Notes under the pieces: model-generated
Databases searched by the model: none
Seen by the model: the letters and a program-made list of their open reading frames with translations, nothing else
What the model was told of the DNA's origin: nothing
DNA from: Hymenopellis radicata
Taxonomy: Eukaryota; Basidiomycota; Agaricomycetes; Agaricales; Physalacriaceae
Assembly: GCA_015501595.1 (NCBI GenBank)
Contig: JADNRX010000286.1
Location: 1 to 64,000 of the forward strand
Length of the DNA stretch: 64,000 bases
Direction: 5' to 3'
Made by a program: the position numbers and the translations under genes
Shown here: positions 12,425-22,747 of the stretch, one piece after another
Position numbering within the stretch: position 1 is the stretch's first letter
How the letters are laid out: the number at the start of each line of letters is the position of its first letter

Positions 12425-14518
12425 ATGGGTCCCATTGCCTTTTTCCATCGTCGCTGTAGCGCTGTACATCTCGTACCGTATCGTGACGCGGCGGTCATAA
12501 TCCGCACCCACCCGGCCCGAAGGGTTTCCCAGTGCTTGGCAATCTATTCGACATGCCTACAGAGAAACACTGGCTCAAGTTCACGGAATGGGCGGAGGAA
12601 TTTGGAGATGTCGTTTACTTGAACATTCCTGGAACGCCGATTGTTATCTTGAATTCTCTGAAAGCGACGAACGAACTTATGGAGAAACGGTCCGCTAACT
12701 ATTCTGATAGGCCATGTAAGCCCACTTGAAGCTTTATTCTCGCTACGATTAACGCAAAGCCAAAGACAGCCATATGATTAACGACCTCATGGGATGGGAT
12801 TTCGATGTCGTGTTTATGGGGTACTCCGAGCGTTGGAGGTGAGGGTTTCTCGATCTCTTGAGTGATTAGCGCTTACCGGTGCCTATAGAAAGTACCGTCG
12901 CTTGTTTCGTGAATCATTCAACCAACGTGCCGTCGACGCGTACTATCCCATACAGATGGCTGCCACCAATCTCTTCCTCAAGAACCTACTGGATTCCCCG
13001 CAAGATCACATGAGCCACGTTCAGCAGTACGCGTCTTTTAGTAACGCGTAGAACTTATCTTACTTTTTCAGACTCTCAGGGTCTATCATATTACGCATTG
13101 TTTACGGTTACGACGTAACAGTCAAATACCCCGACTACCTTGCCTTGGCGGAAGAAGCTATGCGTCAAATCATCGAAGCATCTACACCAGGAAAATACTT
13201 GGTCGAATTGATGCCGTTCCTTAAACACATACCGGGTACGCGTCTTGACGCCTCCTTATCACGCTGTAGTAGCTGACTCTGTGTTCAGAATGGGTACCGG
13301 GAGCGGGATTCAAGCGACAAGCTGCTTTGTATAAAAAGACTACAGAGGCGCTTATCGAGACGCCTTACCAGAAAATCGCACCAAACCTCGTGAGTAGAGC
13401 GGCTGTGTGCTCTCCGGAAAGTCATTGACGATGCCACAGGAAAATGGAACAGCACTTTCCTGCTTCGTGACCCAACACATGGAGAACATGCAGGAAGGGG
13501 ACACGACACACGACCTGCAGACGATCAAGAACTGTGCCGCGGTAATGTTCCTCGCGGGCGCAGACACCGTATGCGTCTTCGCACAACGTAACATTAGGAG
13601 TCACTGATATCTTCATCTTCCTAGACGTACGCCGTCTTGACCTCATTCATGCTCTGCGCTGTGATTCATCCGGAGATTCAAGCCAAAGCCCAGGCAGAGA
13701 TTGATTTGGTTGTCGGCAAGAGTCGACTACCGAATTTCGAAGATCGTCCGCATCTTCCGTACGTGGAGGCCATGCTGCTGGAGACGTTGAGATGGAACCC
13801 TGCTTTGCCGATGGGTGAATTTTAGCTCCAATGGACAAACTGCTTTTCCTAACCTTCGCAGGCTTCATGCATCGCAGTATGGATGAGGACGTCTACAATG
13901 GGCACTATATACCAGCGAGTGAGTAAAATCTACGCCACGATTAGTGAAGCTTCTAAATGTTCCCTCAGAAAGTCTCATCATTGGAAATGTCTGGTTAGTC
14001 TATGACCTGCGCTGTCTAATCTACGCCAACGCTGTCATAAAGGGCAATCTTTCGCAACGAAACCGACTATCCCGACCCCGACAGCTTCAAACCCGAGAGG
14101 TTTCTAAAGTCAGACGGAAAAGACCTTCCTCCTAATCCTGCAGAAGTAGCAACTTTCGGATTTGGTCGCCGGTAAGCCCACTGATGTATGTCTCTCGGTC
14201 ATCCATGTGATGCCCTTCGTAGTGCATGTCCCGGACGGTACCTTGCACTGAACAGCGCATGGCTCGCCATTGCTTCCATGTTAGCGGCGTTCACGCTCGC
14301 TCCAGCGCAAGACGAGTATGGTAGGGATATCGTACTGGAGCCACTGTACACAGATGGACATATTAGGTCCGTTGATTTATGTCCTTTTGTTTCGCCTAGC
14401 TTATAGGTACCTACGATAGATATCCGGAACCATTCAAGTGTGTGATAAAGCCGCGGTCAGAAGATGCAACGAGGTTGGTGAAAGTCGCCGCTGGGAACGT
14501 TACTGGGGAAGTATAATC
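12425..14518 (+). CDS. cytochrome P450 monooxygenase, N-terminal anchor frame-disrupted
   Basis: About ten exons separated by short introns. The catalytic core is complete: proline hinge PPGPKGFPVLGNLFDMP, C-helix WRKYRRLF, I-helix AGADT (split by an intron), ExxR in LLETLRW, PERF in FKPERFL, and the haem-binding FGFGRRACPGRYLA, whose Cys is the axial haem ligand. The C-terminus ends TGEV at 14518. The pattern suggests an Agaricomycete microsomal P450 related to CYP5144-type enzymes; the substrate cannot be told. The expected membrane anchor (PLPFSIVAVALYISYRIV) is present at about 12431-12498. However, it is one base out of frame with the ATG at 12425 and again with the PPGP hinge. The gene may be inactive at its 5' end, or the sequence may carry two small errors there. 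Confidence 0.82.
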
Positions 14519-14559
14519 TCGACGCCACGATAGGACTTCGATACTAGTGTTCCGGTCTA

Positions 14560-14877
14560 TGCCCGCAAAGAACAGTCGGCGAGGTCCCACAGGAACATCT
14601 CGTCCGTGTACCAAGCGGCTGGGCCGTTAAAGCCTGTGTTGAAGGGCGCGCCTAAACTCGTGTCATTAGCCGCCCATATCGCGTGGATTTGGTCGAGCAC
14701 GTCGCTAGTAAGCGTCGTGTTGTCAATAAGAAGTCGCCTGATGTAGTCGTCGAACGCCTTCGAACGCGGCGTCTTCTGCGGCACCGACGAGGCCTCTATT
14801 CTGGAGCGTCGCAGTGAATGAGTTTCCTTTGACGTTGGTCCGCCGATATAGGGCAGGTGCAGTTTCCATTCTATCAT
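14560..14877 (-). pseudogene. type-B carboxylesterase C-terminal remnant
   Basis: The minus-strand frame reads FDDYIRRLLIDNTTLTSDVL, then SLGAPFNTG and AAWYTDEMF. A shift to another frame then gives VGPRRLFFAG. These segments match the C-terminal region of fungal type-B carboxylesterases/lipases (PANDxSLGxPFNTGD ... WYxDxM ... PRRLFF). No N-terminal half with the GESAG serine motif is present upstream. This is a truncated, frameshifted relic, tail to tail with the P450. Confidence 0.6.
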
Positions 14878-16456
14878 TACGGAGTCTAAATGCGCTAAAT
14901 GAAGCTGAGGTTCGCTCGTTTGATTTCGTCGATGGCGGCGAAGGCTTTGGCTTTATTCCGAGCTGAAAGTTTCATTGTCTATTTGTTCAGTTCTCTTTTC
15001 GACACCATGATGAAGGGAGCGATTGCTTTCCACACCATGCGCTTGATGTCCTCTCAAAGGAGCAGACCGCTATTGTAAAGGGCATGAAGCCTCGTAGAAG
15101 CGCCGGTCCTGGCCATTCACAGATATCACGGGGTTCCTACTAGCTCACTCCCAATTGTTTTTATTATCGAGTACAGGTCGCGAGGACAGCTTTGGCTTCA
15201 AGTTGCCGGGTTTAACGCATTTGCTCTATTCTCAGCCACAGGAACCAAGACCAAACCAGGCGAGATAAGGCAAGTTGCACGAACTTTGTCTTGTGCGTGA
15301 GAGGCGTCCGGATGGGAGCAATGGTGAGGACTAGCGTTGTGGGTTGTGGGGGGACACGACGATGCCGCAAAGCGGCGGTCTGCCTGTCGAAGTGTGGCGG
15401 TGGACGCCCGACTCGAAAAGGCAGAGGGTGATGTCGTGCCCAGTACACAAGGAGAATGGGTTTGAGGGAAGGAGAGAGTAAACCCAAACATACCAAGCGT
15501 GAAGAAAAGAAAGGGACGGTGGGTGGGGATCCAAAAAAGAGGAGAACGATGAGAGGTGGGCCATCGAGCGACTGATACACTCGGATTGCCAGTGGTGGTC
15601 GCGTCGAGCAAGAGGCTTGACACGCACACGATCTCGGGCCCGAAATAGATCAGACAGTCATCATAGCAATGTCATCGATTTCGGCCCGGCTCTAAGACGG
15701 CATCTGTAACACTCCTTGCCTTATCTTACACTGACGCTAGCCGTTCGCAAGCTCACGTAGCTTTAGCTAACAATAACCTCCGAATGCTAAGATGCCCTGA
15801 CCCCAATGCCTTTCCTAGGGCCATCGAGCATCCAGTGTACCAAAAGACAATAAGGAATTCACAAGCGACTCGCGAGATGATGTCCATAGCTTCCGATCAA
15901 GAGCAAAATATTCCCGCATCCGGGGACGGAAGATTACCGGTGGTGCCCTCGACGCGACCTGTGATCGTGCGGTTTTAACAATAAGATGTCGCGTTGACAT
16001 GTTCCGAAGAAATGGAGCACCGAGAAGAGCGAGGTGCCATGCTCTCTGCTTTTGGACGTGAATTGTTCGGTGTGCTGTATAATGTTAGGAGAGTGGGCAA
16101 TGCTCGATGGTGACCTGCGCTTTGAAACTTCTCTGACAACATGAAAATTCGCGGGGGATTCGCGATTCGAGGACGAGGACGTGCCTGATTCAACACGGTC
16201 AAAGCATCCGAGCCATCCGAGTTTGCAATTCTATTCCTGTGGGCTCCCGCCACCTGCCCATCCGCATTCAGTTGCAATGTACCAAACCCGTCGCGTCTTA
16301 TTGTTATGGCCTTCCAGACGTTACGCGGCACTACACCTCTTATTGTCTTTGCTGAGTCGCCGAAAGACTTGCCTAATCCGGACCGCCCTTCCCCGAATGA
16401 GGATTGGACAATAAGAGAGTCTTTTTGAGGCGGAAATTGGGTGGGACGGGCACTGA
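14878..16456. other. intergenic, no gene supported
   Basis: Three overlapping frames at 15200-15630 and one long frame at 15975-16559, all on the minus strand, are open but low in complexity and share no family motif. The long one overlaps the pheromone promoter and is probably a shadow. Confidence 0.45.
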
Positions 16457-16464
16457 TATAAAAG
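16457..16464 (+). promoter_or_regulatory. TATA box of the pheromone precursor gene
   Basis: TATAAAAG lies 122 bp upstream of the pheromone ATG and implies a 5' leader of roughly 90-100 nt that contains the 26-bp repeat. Confidence 0.6.
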
Positions 16465-16506
16465 GAGAAGAGGATGGGGAGGGGAGGGCAGCAACCCCCA
16501 GCGATA

Positions 16507-16558
16507 CCACCCCATCCACCTTTGACGCGACACCACCCCATCCACCTTTGACGCGACA
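16507..16558 (+). repeat. two perfect 26-bp tandem repeats in the pheromone leader
   Basis: Unit starts CCACCCCATCCACC and ends GACGCGACA. The copies at 16507-16532 and 16533-16558 are identical. They lie between the TATA box and the start codon of the pheromone precursor. Confidence 0.9.
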
Positions 16559-16585
16559 CCTACCTTCATCTCAAGCCAATTCGTC

Positions 16586-16714
16586 ATGGATAGCTTTGAA
16601 TACACCTTCTCCACCTCGGCTGTCATCGACACGCGCGCAGAGTCCGAGGAACACCTCGAAGACCTCGCACCCATCGACGAGGCAAACGACGGCAGCTCAT
16701 GCGTCATTGCATAA
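16586..16714 (+). CDS. mating pheromone precursor (CaaX lipopeptide)
   Basis: Single exon, 42 codons. It starts MDSF (MDSFEYTFSTSAVIDTR), the usual opening of Agaricomycete pheromone precursors. It has an acidic middle with EEHLEDLAPIDEAND and ends GSSCVIA. CVIA is a farnesylation CaaX box: Cys is prenylated, VIA removed and the Cys carboxymethylated. An acidic PIDE segment just before the mature part resembles the charged processing site of these precursors, so the secreted peptide would be short and end in SSC. In this fungal group such peptides activate STE3 receptors of non-self mating type. A STE3 receptor lies 16 kb away. The mature peptide lacks the aromatic residue often seen. A splice-like GT..AG stretch in the 3' region (about 16749-16796) may be a 3'UTR intron. 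Identification rests on length, ends and context. Confidence 0.85.
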   Translation: MDSFEYTFSTSAVIDTRAESEEHLEDLAPIDEANDGSSCVIA

Positions 16715-17850
16715 ACATGCACTTCACCTTTATACCTATCATTTTCGTGAGTCTTCTCTTTGACACGCGTGCGACATCAACTCACGTATCTTCAGACCTA
16801 TTCTCGCTATCAATACGCACGCACCATAACTGCCTGCGTCATATTCGCAAGGTCGATGTTGTCGACCCATTTAACTTCCATTACACCTTTCGTGCGATAC
16901 CTTGGTGGGGAGGCCCGGAGAGACAGGCTGCGGGAGTGGAGGAAGGCCTTTTTACATCCTAGCTGGGAGCAGCATATCTATTGCACCCGCCGTCCTTCGA
17001 CCTTCATCCGCGGCGGGTGGCTGTTTTATCGGACTATAGAGGAATTCCGGATCGAATTGTTGTAATATTAAACTCTACACATTAGCACACTAGTATCTGT
17101 TGTACAATCATATCAGATGAAACTCGAGGTTGCAAGGAACTTGGCACTCACCGCGGTAAAGGCGTTAAAGCAGGGTGTACGGTCAGAGTATCGAAAGATG
17201 TAGCCTCAGCGCATATCCCCAGAGTATAGGATAACGTTCAAGGCCAGATGCAGCGAGTTAGAACGGGTAGGTCACCCAAGGTCGGAAACAAGAGTCGAAA
17301 TCGGGATCATGTGATTGACGCTCCAGTAGTCACTTGTTTGGGCTTGTATCACAACTTCTCTCCTCTTCTTTTTCACCTGCTCTTGTCCCGACTACCTGCT
17401 GCATAGCTCTGTTGCTTTACTCCAAATCTTCTTCACTTCATCGTTTGAACTGTGCCACTGTAGTCAATCGGATACTTCGCCTACAATGCCCGGTGAACCC
17501 GTTTTGTTTCAACTGGGGATGACTTCGCTTCTGCGCAGTTTATTCGCGAGGCCTACGAGGAATTTTGCCCATATATCCCTTTCGCATGATAACAAGTCGT
17601 GGGTCGTCTGGTCTAGGGGATACCAGCGCTTCGCTTGGAATGTGCGAATTCATCCTTTTTTCACATTCACGCATGTAGGCATAGGTAGGCATATGCACCT
17701 GACGATGAAGTTGGTTACGCTTCAGTGCTTAGGTTGAGGATGTCATCTCGCCCCGCCAATCTAAACTGTCTGCGCTGGATGGATCTTCATGAAACCGAGG
17801 TGTCGGAATTTGCGTACATATACATGTCGAGGTTCTTCTCGAGTCTGCGA
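16715..17850. other. intergenic, no gene supported
   Basis: Downstream of the pheromone gene. The open frames at 16760-17065 and 17334-17737 change frame without clear exons and match nothing I recognise. Confidence 0.4.
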
Positions 17851-18244
17851 TTACGACTTGTCCTTGACTGGAAACTCCTTCCCTGTGGCGCTCTTGTACC
17901 CCCGCCTAATCGCATCCGAGATCTGCTCATCCTTCGCCTGCTCCACCGCCGACTCGTTATTCTGCGGGCCTTGGTGGAAAATATGTTCCTGGACGTAGTC
18001 GACGCCCTTGTCCAGCATATCTATTACAGCGCCAGTCAGCAGTCGAAAAAAGAGCCCTGTCAAGCGAAATGGACGCACCCTCGTTCTGCTCGCCCTTCTG
18101 TCCTCCACCCATGGCGCTGTTAATCTTCCCCATAAGCCCGCCGCCACTGCCGCTACTCGATGTGGTGTTTGTCGGAGCGGCGCCAGTGTTGGTGTTATGA
18201 GAACCGCCTTGCGCTTTGTTCATCTGCTCTTTCAGGAAATTCAT
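17851..18244 (-). CDS. small hydrophilic Gly/Ser-rich protein
   Basis: Two exons joined over a roughly 60-bp intron (donor GTGCGT, acceptor AATAG). Exon 1 from ATG 18244 is MNFLKEQMNKAQGG followed by Gly/Ser/Thr-rich sequence with GLMGKINSAMGGG. Exon 2 continues DMLDKGVDYVQEHIF and ends PVKDKS at 17851. Proteins of this build (short glycine-rich amphipathic N-terminus, a DxLDKGVDxVE helix, a charged tail) are common in fungi and are often annotated as stress-related. I know no defined biochemical role. No membrane segment or signal is present. Confidence 0.68.
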
Positions 18245-18701
18245 GGCGGTCGAGTATGTGTTTGGGTGTGAATTGGTTGAGAGCACGCGATATGCTATGG
18301 TCGTAGAAGTATCGAGGTGAGTCTGTTGGTGACTTTATAGAGACAGGACGGCACGCGTCATAGGCGGAGTCGTGCGTCATTGGCGTCAGTCAGGGCGAGG
18401 GAATGAATTGCTCGCGGTGGCGGTATCCTCGTCATCATGCCAAGGGTTTGGTTGACAGATTGATGTGCTTCCACTCGTCTGGGAGCGTACTTAATGTGTG
18501 GCGCCAGTGTCATTTGACCCGGTTGTCCCATAACGCACGGTAAGGAAAGCACGAACGCGACCTCTGGTCGTGGGCGGTAATTTACGAGTCTTCAATCCAT
18601 ATACCGTCCACGGCCACGGTAACGGTAAAATATGTTACCCCCTATCCAACGCGGCCCTGAAAGCTTTTCATCCTAGACTTGGATGAAAGACATACTTGTC
18701 A

Positions 18702-18797
18702 TCGGATATGGTGTAACGGCTAACATTAGCGCCTCTCATGGTGTACGCGTCCAGTGAATTGAGCGCGCTAGCTCGGGGTTCGATTCCCCGTATCCGA
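18702..18797 (+). tRNA. tRNA-Glu(CTC) with a 25-nt intron
   Basis: Acceptor TCGGATA pairs with TATCCGA. The D arm is GTGT..ACAT with the GG of the D loop, the anticodon stem is AGCGC/GCGCT, and loop CTCTCA places anticodon CTC after T33. The T arm is CGGGG-TTCGATT-CCCCG. An intron of about 25 nt (18739-18763) follows base 37, the standard tRNA intron site. Intact cloverleaf. Confidence 0.88.
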
Positions 18798-18798
18798 A

Positions 18799-20015
18799 TG
18801 ACCTGTCCAAGGGTAGTTTTTGCGCCTTGGCTCTAATTAGTTATGCAAGTCAGTTTTTTTTCTTATCAGTGTTACATGATTCATAGACGAAAAACAGTTG
18901 CCCAACGTTGCGCACTTCTAGTCATGTCGTGTCGTCCTGACTGATAACGATCCTCTTCCTAGACACATTCGGTCAAATCCAACATCTCGACGCCATATCA
19001 ATGTTCCCCGATACCAGCGCGCGCTGTGGAATGCTGCTTCGCCTTCTCCAAGGCAGATCTACCAGCATGCCCGCTCTGGGGCCGAGCGGCGCTCCCAGCT
19101 CGGCTCCCAGTCGAATCAATGCTCACATCCGGCGCCTCCTTACCGACATCCTCATACAGACCTTCCACATTCGCTCTCTCACATACCATTAACCGCAATA
19201 TCACTGCATACAGCCCCCAGCGGCGCGATGCGTGCTCAGCGCCACGCCTGGCACACTTTGGGGTTTCGAGTTTGTTCTCCCGGAACGATATACTATCGTC
19301 CGACACAGAATTACAAAGTCTAGCTAGAGCAAAAGCGGAATCGCGGTACGTGCTGCCCTCCTCTGGCCGGTCACTCGCTCACGGCCGTTCGCGCGTCCCA
19401 GGTGAGGTTAGTATCATATCACCCCCATCGCTCTTCGCGATCTCACTGAAGCAAATTATCCCAGGTTTCTTGCGCGGAGTGCCGGAGGTTAGTGCGATCA
19501 TCGCATTGACTCCAGCCTGTACTAGACTGTCGCCATTCCCAGGCTCAAAATCAAGTGCGACAAGCAGATTCCATGCCAGTCCTGCCAGGTACGTTGTCGC
19601 CGCCCGTCAGAACAGAGCCTGCTGCTACTCTTCTTGCCGTTGACGTCCAGTGTTTGCGTTCCCTAAAGCCAAGCAGCGGAGAGCGAGCGCTGGGGTTTAC
19701 TGGATTGAGCAATGAGTCGGGTTAAGGAGATCGCTCATAGAGACTACTAGACGGACTCACCTTGTCGGAACTCATTCCTTCTCCTCGAACCACTGACACT
19801 TTCATTCTCGCGTACTGGTCCCGTCTCCCTCGATGTCACCCCGAGGCTCGCCCGCTTCCTGGACAACATCACCTCCCTTGCCTCCGCTCCGTACCCCTCG
19901 AGCACCCTGGAAAGTTCAGCCTCTCCTCGATGACTTCAGACTCGGATCCATGATCATGACATGAAAAGTCAGAGAACGATTCTGAATAAAAAACCAGTTG
20001 GACATGCCTAAGCAT
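18799..20015. other. intergenic, possible decayed exon on the minus strand
   Basis: A minus-strand frame at 19379-19589 reads protein-like (LAGLAWNLLVALDFEPGNG, then GVNAMIALTSGTPRKKPG) and stops at 19379. I do not recognise the family and cannot find a start or flanking exons. The rest shows nothing. Confidence 0.3.
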
Positions 20016-20112
20016 TCGGATACGGGGAATCGAACCCCGAGCTAGCGCGCTGAAAGCCGGCGTATTAGTTAGCAATGAGAGGCACTAATGTTGGCTGTTA
20101 CACCATATCCGA
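20016..20112 (-). tRNA. tRNA-Glu(CTC)-like copy with intron, mildly degenerate
   Basis: Same acceptor, T arm and anticodon CTC as the unit at 18702. The D loop has AG instead of GG and the anticodon stem is AGTGC, keeping a G-T pair with GCGCT. The intron sequence is unrelated to those of the other copies. Possibly still functional but more likely decaying. Confidence 0.6.
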
Positions 20113-20840
20113 TATGCGTAGGGACTCGGAAATCTAGGATCTGAACTCCGGCCAGGATACAAAGAGACGATACAGACATCGGGTCCTTAACCTCGTCCGC
20201 GTGTGACTCGGCGCGTATCATTCCACACCGTGGGGTGGTGGACCGCGACACGGCAGATAACGACCTCAAGAACGTCTGTACACAGCGCGGCCTCGTCGAG
20301 ACTTCACTTTGACACTTTGACCTGCGACCTTATAAACCGATCTTGTACTTTAGATGAACGTGTGAGCGATAGTCGAAGGAATGCAACCTTGTCATGGAGG
20401 ATACACCGTCGTTATATGAGTCGAACCCGCCCGATTCGTAGGCGGGAGGACCGTGTGGGCAAGGAGAATATTACCTTCAAGTTAATGGCTCCCGTACGAC
20501 ATGGAGTCTCACCACCACGGTGAGCTTCTCGATTTCGATTCATTTCTTATTCTTTCAAGTACTATCGATGTAGACCTACAGTAGGCTGGATGTCTCATTT
20601 GACTTGTTCTCATTCTCAGCACCGCTTCAGGTCTTCCACAATGTGCTTTGAGTGTTAGCTATACAATTTACAACTTACGCGCCGTCACTGCTGTCTTCAG
20701 AATTGAAGGATTTGTTGCTGACTTGACAATTTTGGGATGGCGTTAACCATGCCTTCGCCGTGTCAGCGGCAGCAGCAGGTTGTCGACTCGGATTCTATGG
20801 CAAGTAGAGGTCGTTAGAGCCAGGATCTTGCAGGGGCAAT
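20113..20840. other. no gene recognised
   Basis: Between two tRNA-Glu-like units. Only short frames without motifs. Confidence 0.5.
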
Positions 20841-20932
20841 TCGGATACAGGGAATTGAACCCCGAGCTAGCGCGGCAAGCACAGTTCATCTTCCACGAGA
20901 GGCGCTAATGTTAGCCTTTACACCATATCCCA
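20841..20932 (-). pseudogene. tRNA-Glu(CTC) relic
   Basis: Clear homology over the D, anticodon and T arms, but the 5' acceptor strand has lost one pairing position and the T stem is mismatched. The intron differs from all other copies. Confidence 0.7.
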
Positions 20933-21143
20933 TGTTGACTGTAGCTGGTAGCAGCTAGAGCGCGAGACACACGGTGCACAATAGGGAAAGGAGTCGTAAG
21001 ATATTCATGATCAGAGTAAGCTAAGCAATCAAAATAAGAAAGCATGCAAGAGACACGAAGACTAAATAATACTGGTACTCATACAGTGCAATGCGAGTGT
21101 GGAATAAAGTGTACATATAGAAGAAATGCGGGGGATAGACGTA

Positions 21144-22388
21144 TCACGAGATGCGTGCAAAAGACAAAACATAAATAACCGGCCGCAGAGGTAGAGTGAT
21201 GAGGGACGTAAGCGTCTTGACGAGCGTAGGGGGCGGCGGCGGCGGGGGTGCCGTCGGCATCTCCTCTGGGATGGTATCCAAACGCTCCGCAGACGTCGAG
21301 AAGGAGTGTAATGAGTACTTGGGTGATGCTGATGGCGGGTACTTGACGCGCCTCTGGGACGGGAAGATGAACTCCAAAAGCCAGGGCTTGCTGGCCGTCT
21401 CGAGGTGCATCGGCATGCGCTTGACTTTGCCCCTCAGTGCCTCGACCGCCATTTCTAGTTCGCGCATACGACTCTCAGACTTTTCACATCTCCGTTCATG
21501 GCGACGCTGATTTTTCTCCACGCCATCAATGGCCTCGTCAACGTACTCAAAGGCCTCCTCGTTGGTCTCTCTTAGACGGCGCTCAAACATGTCTATGCGC
21601 TCCTCGATACGGTCGACTCTGTCTGGGACTTCACGGTTGGTGGGAGGATAATGGATGACGTCATGGAGGGTCTCGACGCGTTGTGAGAGGCGGTCGAGGA
21701 TGTGTGTCCAGGGCCTGATACCAGTGGCGAGCACGAAGAGGTTGGTGGAGAACCACGAGAGGATGTCGCGCCCGGCGATGAGGAGGAGGATGTAGCGGAG
21801 GAGGTATGCCCCGGCGAAAGGGGCCACAGAAGAAAGGGCGAGAAGGAACAGCTCTACGCGATGTAACTCGGTCTCAGCGAGAAGAGCTTGAGGGGATGAA
21901 GGAGGAGGGGAGGCGGTGCGAGGATGTTGCCGCATACGGGCGGCGTGGTACATATTCCATGGCACTAAGAGAGATGTCAGACATTGACATCATCAGAGTA
22001 CTGCCCACACACCTTCAATAATTTGATGCAAGTAAAAAAGGAGAAAGAGGATGTAGATAAGGTTCTTGATGAGATCTCCACCGGTCAGGAGGTTGCCTAC
22101 AGGAGACAGCAGTGCAATGACGACTGCAAAGTCGAATTGGTACCAAGCACGGCTAGGAGACTTGGGTGTATCCAAGCGCGGTGGTGGTGCATTGGGAGGG
22201 GACGTAGGCGCAGTCGCCGTCGAGTGGTCCTCGCTCGACTCTGAGGGCGTCTCATACTCCATCTCGGTCAGCGATGGCTCTTGCTCCTCTCTCTCCTGGG
22301 ACATGGTGTGCGACGAACGGGCGGAAAAGTCGGAATGGGCACGCTCCAGGACGTGCATTCGCCGGCGCAGAGAACCGTCAGAGCCCAT
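21144..22388 (-). CDS. membrane protein with coiled coil, conserved fungal, unknown function
   Basis: Two exons. ATG 22388 gives MGSDGSLRRRMHVLERAHSD, then a Ser/Pro-rich acidic stretch, then hydrophobic segments around FAVVIALLSPVGNLL and LIKNLIYILFLLFYLHQII. A 48-bp intron (21965-22012) joins IIE to VPWNMYHAARMR. Exon 2 has another hydrophobic pair (LFLLALSSVAPFAGAYLLRY, ILLLIAGRDILSW), a long charged helix with heptad spacing (RVDRIEERIDMFERRLRE onward) and a proline run (APPPPPPP) before a hydrophobic C-terminus. The layout suggests an integral membrane protein with a cytosolic coiled coil. I do not recognise a named family. Confidence 0.72.
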
Positions 22389-22651
22389 CAAGGCAGCCGC
22401 AAACAAGGTCGACTGTGGGGGAACGTGGTGGATGCAAACAGAAAGCCAGTCGTCGTGTGAGACACAGCACGCGACTCGGCAACATCCGATCTCCTTCTCG
22501 ATCACCCCCTTTTGTTTTTTTAACACTAACCGCCCTTGCTCGTCTCTCGTTCCATTCGAGAATCCAAGATTGTCTCCAGAGTAAGAGTATCTGCCATTCC
22601 GCCGCGCGCAGCACTTGCAAACTGAGTGCAATCATGTACTTCCTGCTATCG

Positions 22652-22747
22652 TCGGATATGGTGTAACCGCTAACATTAGCGCCTCTCATGGATACCAATA
22701 GTTCATACAATGTCGCGCTAGCTGGGGGTTAGATTCCCTGTATCCGA
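22652..22747 (+). pseudogene. tRNA-Glu(CTC) relic
   Basis: Aligns along its length to the unit at 18702, with changes in the D loop (CCG for CGG), the T loop (TTAGATT) and the T stem. Outer arms TCGGATA/TATCCGA are kept. Confidence 0.7.

Noticed and set aside
15198..15629. Three long overlapping minus-strand ORFs
   Set aside because: All three frames open together indicates low stop-codon density rather than coding; no family similarity seen.
15975..16559. 194-codon minus-strand ORF overlapping the pheromone promoter
   Set aside because: Low-complexity, no motif, and it lies over the TATA box and tandem repeat of the plus-strand pheromone gene; most likely chance.
17486..17737. ORF starting MPGEPVLFQLG with a nearby alternative frame reading EEFCPYIPFA
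   Set aside because: The Cys is seven residues from the end, not a CaaX box, and no single frame or splice explains the region.
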